Source: JAWVZB01 sp033722375 (lineage in GTDB: Bacteria > Actinomycetota > Nitriliruptoria > Nitriliruptorales > Nitriliruptoraceae). From it: a stretch of 27,128 nucleotides of DNA. Location of the stretch: positions 1 through 27,128 of the forward strand of contig JAWVZB010000035.1 in the NCBI GenBank assembly GCA_033722375.1, given 5' to 3'. The notes beneath the pieces are model-generated. The model made no database searches. It saw only the letters and a list, made by a program, of their open reading frames with translations, and was not told where the DNA came from. The translations under genes were made by a program, and so were the position numbers. This document shows, one piece after another, positions 24,055-27,128 of this stretch. How positions within the stretch are numbered: position 1 is the stretch's first letter; every line of letters begins with the position of its first letter.

Positions 24055-24843
24055 CTAGAGCAAGCGGTCCAGGGCCCGTGCGGCGGCACGACCGAACGAC
24101 TCCAGGTCTTCCTCGAGGTCGTCGAGCGGGAGGGTCTCCAGGCTCGCCCGGGGGGCCCAGTCGGCCCAGGCGCCGGCGACCTCGATCGGATGTCCAGGGT
24201 CGTCGGGCCACGCGACGACCGCCAGCGGGACGGTCAGCCGGCGCAGTTCCGCCTCGGTCGGCGCCATCCCGCCCTCGAGCCCTTCGAGTGCCACCCGCAG
24301 GCTCTCGGCATCGGCTGCGGTCCAGTCTCGGATGAGCACCCGGCGGAGCCAGCGCGGCAGCGCGTCATCGGACTCGAAGCCGGTGACCACGGCCCGGATC
24401 CCGACGTCTCGGACCCGCTCGGCGACCGCCGCGTGCGGGCCGGTGCCCGGCACGGCGCGCCCCGTCCACGCGGGGATGCACGCCAGCACGACCTCGACCG
24501 CGGACGGGTCCTCGAGCGCGACCGCGACTGCCGCGTGCCCACCGAGCGAGATCCCACCCACCGCCCTCGCCCCGATCTCTGCCGCCACCGTCCACAGATC
24601 CTCGGCGTGGGCCTCGAGCCGGTGGTCGACGGGGCGCCTGGCGGGACTGCTGCCGCCGTGGCCACGCAGGTCGAACGCCACGACCCGCCAGCCGGCGTCA
24701 GCCAGGGGTGCGCCGAACGCCTCGTGCACGAACTGCGCCGAGGATCCGACACCGTGGGCGACGACGAGCGGGGCGCCCGCCCCGCCCGCGTCGAGCACCC
24801 GCAGCGTGCCCCAGGGACGGTCGAGCTCGAAGGCCTCCATCAC
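24055..24843 (-). CDS. Alpha/beta hydrolase with no C-terminal catalytic His
   Basis: This is a 262-aa alpha/beta-fold hydrolase. The strand-turn AHGVGSSAQFV (29-39) gives the oxyanion region, FDLRGHGGSS (57-66) is typical, and the nucleophile elbow is GISLGG with Ser99. An acid is available at Asp214/215 in AWPDDPGHP. The usual late GH motif is missing (ETLPLDDLEEDLESF lies there), so His218 within the same DPGHP block is the only candidate base. It may be a variant subfamily or a non-hydrolytic member. The start is GTG at 24843 (overlap with the thioredoxin stop) or ATG at 24840. Substrate unknown. Confidence 0.85.
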   Translation of the reverse strand: MMEAFELDRPWGTLRVLDAGGAGAPLVVAHGVGSSAQFVHEAFGAPLADAGWRVVAFDLRGHGGSSPARRPVDHRLEAHAEDLWTVAAEIGARAVGGISLGGHAAVAVALEDPSAVEVVLACIPAWTGRAVPGTGPHAAVAERVRDVGIRAVVTGFESDDALPRWLRRVLIRDWTAADAESLRVALEGLEGGMAPTEAELRRLTVPLAVVAWPDDPGHPIEVAGAWADWAPRASLETLPLDDLEEDLESFGRAAARALDRLL

Positions 24844-25364
24844 CCGCCGCGCGCCTCGGCGATCCCCGCCGCGAGGAGGTCCGCGTCGAGGATGCCGGTG
24901 TGGAGCCGGACCAGCCGACCGTCGGGGGCGAAGAACGCGGTCGTCGGCATGCCGCGCGAGCGGATGGCCTCGGCCACCTCACCTTGGAAATCCCAGATGG
25001 TCGGGAACCCGAGCGGGTACTCGTCGAGGAAGGCCTCGCCCCGCTCGACCAGGTCGCGGTGGTCCACGCCGATGAAGGCCACGTCCGGGTTCGCGTCGGC
25101 GGCGGCACGCAGCAGTGGCGCCTCCTCCTTGCAGGGCTCGCACCAGGACGCGAAGAGGTTGACGACCGCGGGGCGCCCGTCGTCGTTGGCCTGCCGGACC
25201 AGCGTGGCCACCTCGGCCCATCCCCCGGGGTGGAGCCGCAGCTCGCCCGCGGGGATCGCCGCCGACGGAGCGTCGTCGACGTCCACGTCAGGAGTCTCAC
25301 CGACTCCCCCACCACATCCCGATCCGAGCACCGCCAGCAGCAGTGCGACCGCGACCAGCCGCAC
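24840..25364 (-). CDS. TlpA/ResA-like thioredoxin lipoprotein
   Basis: This is a 174-aa exported thiol-disulfide protein. The hydrophobic signal (RLVAVALLLAVLGSGC) ends at Cys17, a slightly non-standard lipobox (Gly at -3), followed by a short acidic linker. The redoxin domain has the active site FASWCEPCKEEAP (Cys75, Cys78), the VAFIGVDHRD strand and a cis-Pro region GMPTTAFF. It would reduce or form disulfides of exported proteins, for instance in cytochrome c maturation, though no cytochrome genes are in view. The GTG start lies 10 bp after the aminotransferase stop, with TAGGA about 9 nt upstream. The stop overlaps the hydrolase start. Confidence 0.88.
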   Translation of the reverse strand: MRLVAVALLLAVLGSGCGGGVGETPDVDVDDAPSAAIPAGELRLHPGGWAEVATLVRQANDDGRPAVVNLFASWCEPCKEEAPLLRAAADANPDVAFIGVDHRDLVERGEAFLDEYPLGFPTIWDFQGEVAEAIRSRGMPTTAFFAPDGRLVRLHTGILDADLLAAGIAEARGG

Positions 25365-25374
25365 GGTCAGGGTC

Positions 25375-26457
25375 CTACTGCCGCGAGGCGACGTCGGCGA
25401 GGACGTCCCGCGAGGCGTCGAGGAACGCGTCGACCTCCTCGGGGGTGCCGACGGTGACCCGGAGCTGCTCGAGCATCCCGTAGGGCGCCAGGGGTCGCAC
25501 GCCGACGCCGTGCTCCGCGTACGCCTCGACGATCGGGGCGGCCTCCTGACCGAGCTCGATCGTGACGAAGTTGCCAAGACCAGCGGTGACGGGGACGCCG
25601 AGGTCCCGCAGCTCAGCGGCCATACGGCGGCGACCCTTGAGCGTGGCGTCGATGGTGCGGGTCAGGTGATCGGTGTCCTCCATGGCCGCCACCGCCGCGG
25701 CCTGGGCAGCGGCGTTGACGTTGAACCGCACCCGGAACGCGTCGAGCGACCGCACGAGCTCGGACGGCCCGACCATCCAGCCGACCCGCAGGCCGGCCAG
25801 CGCATAGGCCTTCGAGAACGTCCGGAGCACCAGCAGCCGCGGGTGCTCGAGGCCCACGTCGAGCACGGTCTCGTAGCCCTGCTGCCCGGACGCGAAGTGG
25901 TGGTAGGCCTCGTCGATCGCGATGGTGACGTGGTCCGGCACGGCCTCGACGACGGCCGCGAGCTCGTCCGCGGTGAGATGTGCCCCGGTGGGGTTGCCGG
26001 GGTTGTCGATCACGATCAGCCTGGTGTCGTCGGTGATCGCGTCGAGCAGAGCCTGCGGGTCGCGTCCGTACCCGTTCTCGGCGCCGGTCGGCGGACCGTC
26101 GGTGGGAGCCTCGTCGTAGCGAACCCCGAGGTTGTTCGCGGCGAGCCGGTAGACCACGAACGCGCGTTCGTAGGCGAGCACCGCCCCGCCGTCGTGGCAC
26201 TCGTGGTAGACGAGGTCCATCAGGAGGCCCGCGGAGCCGGTCCCGACCGCGACCTCGCTGGGGTCGGCGCCGATCCGGTCCGCCAGCGCCTGTCGGAGCG
26301 CGACCGACTGGTCGTCGGGATAGATGTGGGCCTCGGGGGCGAGCTTCTCGATCGCGGCGATCGCCTCGGGCGACGGGCCGAACGGCGCCTCGTTGGAGGA
26401 CAGACGCACGTCCATCCCCGGTGGTGGCCCGACGGCAGCGGCGGACGCGGTGCTCAC
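25375..26457 (-). CDS. HisC-like PLP-dependent aminotransferase
   Basis: This is a 360-aa class I/II fold-type I aminotransferase of the histidinol-phosphate aminotransferase group. It begins with the substrate loop RLSSNEAPFGPSP (18-30), then the PLP-anchoring block GTGSAGLLMDLV (72-83), NPGNPTG (152-158), IDEAYHHF (181-188, Asp182 and Tyr185), and the Schiff-base Lys216 in RTFSKAYALAGLRVGW. C-terminal residues LRVTVGTPEE carry the carboxylate-binding Arg. True HisC or a related aromatic amino-acid transaminase are both possible. No other histidine genes are nearby, so I leave the symbol blank. The GTG start overlaps the upstream stop as GTGA. Confidence 0.88.
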   Translation of the reverse strand: MSTASAAAVGPPPGMDVRLSSNEAPFGPSPEAIAAIEKLAPEAHIYPDDQSVALRQALADRIGADPSEVAVGTGSAGLLMDLVYHECHDGGAVLAYERAFVVYRLAANNLGVRYDEAPTDGPPTGAENGYGRDPQALLDAITDDTRLIVIDNPGNPTGAHLTADELAAVVEAVPDHVTIAIDEAYHHFASGQQGYETVLDVGLEHPRLLVLRTFSKAYALAGLRVGWMVGPSELVRSLDAFRVRFNVNAAAQAAAVAAMEDTDHLTRTIDATLKGRRRMAAELRDLGVPVTAGLGNFVTIELGQEAAPIVEAYAEHGVGVRPLAPYGMLEQLRVTVGTPEEVDAFLDASRDVLADVASRQ

Positions 26458-27128
26458 GCTGTCTCCTCTTCGACCTCGCGGTCCTCGGACGGGGCGCTCG
26501 GCGGGGCCTTCTCGAGCCCGTCGAGCTGCCACGGGTCTTCGAAGATACGGCGGAACACACGGGCGATGGCGGCCGCTTGGAAGCCGTCGACGAAGCGGTG
26601 GTCGAGCGTGGCGGTGATCGTGAGCATCGGCCGGATCACGACCTCGCCGTTCTCGACGGTCGGCCGGTCGCTGACCGCGCCGATCAGCACGTACAGCGGC
26701 ACCCGAGCGAACGGGGTGGGCGGCACGAACGCATCGTCGAGGCCGAGCATCCCGACGCTCGTGACGATCGCCGAGCCGAACGGGTAGCGCTCGAGTCCGA
26801 CGCTCTTGGCTTCGAGCCCGAGCGCACCGGTGAGCCAGCCGATCGCGTGGACGACGGGGCGCAGCAGGAACGGTGGCAGCACCTTGATGAGCCCCTTCGA
26901 ACGCTCCCAGTCGTCGTCCTCGCTGTTGCGGAGGCGCGCAGCGCGCTCTCGGAGGTCACGGGCGATCTCGGTGATGGACCGGTCGGGCACGTTGGTGATC
27001 TTGGCCTTGCCGAGGTCGGAGCCGTCCGGCATCGACACGAGGAAGGTCACGTCGACCGAGTCGTGAGGAACGAAGCGTCCGAACCGGATCGTGCCGTTGA
27101 GGCTCGGCTCGACCCGCAGAGCCTCGGC
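26454..27128 (-). CDS. 2-oxoacid dehydrogenase acyltransferase-type catalytic domain protein, 5' end cut
   Basis: The frame is open from the right edge to the stop at 26454 (224 residues visible). The start lies outside the window; a GTG at 27050 is probably internal, because conserved-looking sequence (SLNGTIRFGRFVPHDSVDVT) precedes it. The C-terminal motif TLDHRFVDG (His and Asp of HxxxDG) is the catalytic site of E2 acyltransferases and the related chloramphenicol acetyltransferase fold. The acceptor/CoA-binding strands (SAIVTSVGMLGLDDAFVPPTPFARVPLYVLIGAV) are also present. Whether a lipoyl domain precedes it cannot be seen. It ends in an acidic tail and overlaps the aminotransferase start by 4 bp. 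Confidence 0.82.
   Translation of the reverse strand, partial: AEALRVEPSLNGTIRFGRFVPHDSVDVTFLVSMPDGSDLGKAKITNVPDRSITEIARDLRERAARLRNSEDDDWERSKGLIKVLPPFLLRPVVHAIGWLTGALGLEAKSVGLERYPFGSAIVTSVGMLGLDDAFVPPTPFARVPLYVLIGAVSDRPTVENGEVVIRPMLTITATLDHRFVDGFQAAAIARVFRRIFEDPWQLDGLEKAPPSAPSEDREVEEETA

Noticed and set aside
24840..25577. Longer version of the thioredoxin protein starting upstream
   Set aside because: The extra residues are Arg/Ser-rich antisense-like sequence overlapping the aminotransferase, while the GTG at 25364 starts directly at a signal peptide.
23854..26787. 977-codon plus-strand open frame
   Set aside because: High-GC antisense of four genes with intact family motifs; its product has no recognisable domain.

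Overview
The window is high-GC DNA with SD-led genes, many GTG starts, leaderless-type TANNNT -10 boxes, an LPXTG-anchored surface protein, and a full leucine-type acyl-CoA carboxylase set. This points to a high-GC actinobacterium, possibly a deep-branching lineage. That placement is inference from gene content and style. I count 27 protein genes, two of them cut by the window edges. I see no tRNA, rRNA, CRISPR array, insertion sequence or prophage.

Left part (1-6188): a partial gene of unknown function; a FabL-like short-chain dehydrogenase that lacks the catalytic Tyr; recD2; an amphipathic-helix membrane-anchored protein divergent from a CPBP membrane protease; and a saccharopine-dehydrogenase-like oxidoreductase. 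Middle-left (6329-8417): a small unknown protein, a palindrome-rich low-GC regulatory stretch with a good promoter and structured leader, a Lys-rich phasin/HBHA-like coiled-coil protein closed by a very strong intrinsic terminator, and a YqeY protein.

Middle (8418-14225): an operon read leftward encodes a PEP-synthase-type phosphotransferase split into two proteins (a phosphohistidine-domain subunit, then an ATP-grasp subunit, ATGA overlap), followed by an overlapping MFS transporter. It diverges from a TetR gene, and the shared promoter is covered by a clean inverted repeat. A second TetR that looks like a paralogue, divergent from a small membrane protein and with its own palindrome, lies just beyond. 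This is the most novel-looking unit in the window: a two-component dikinase resembling phenylphosphate synthase in layout, with a likely exporter and a ligand-responsive repressor.

Right part (14204-24043): a two-gene operon for an LPXTG parallel beta-helix surface protein and a membrane partner; then leucine/isovalerate catabolism genes (methylcrotonyl-CoA carboxylase beta, a methylglutaconyl-CoA hydratase-like crotonase, the biotin-carrying alpha subunit and HMG-CoA lyase). The set is interrupted by an opposite-strand mscS-like channel and a Gmad2-type lipoprotein. Between those two lies a cluster of palindromes, including a perfect 24-bp one. The right end (24055-27128) is a tightly coupled leftward operon: 2-oxoacid dehydrogenase acyltransferase-type protein (cut by the edge), HisC-like aminotransferase, TlpA-like thioredoxin and alpha/beta hydrolase.

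A global feature: all seven convergent gene pairs meet with gaps of 16 bp or less (two abut exactly, one overlaps by 22 bp), so their 3' ends have essentially no room for separate terminators.
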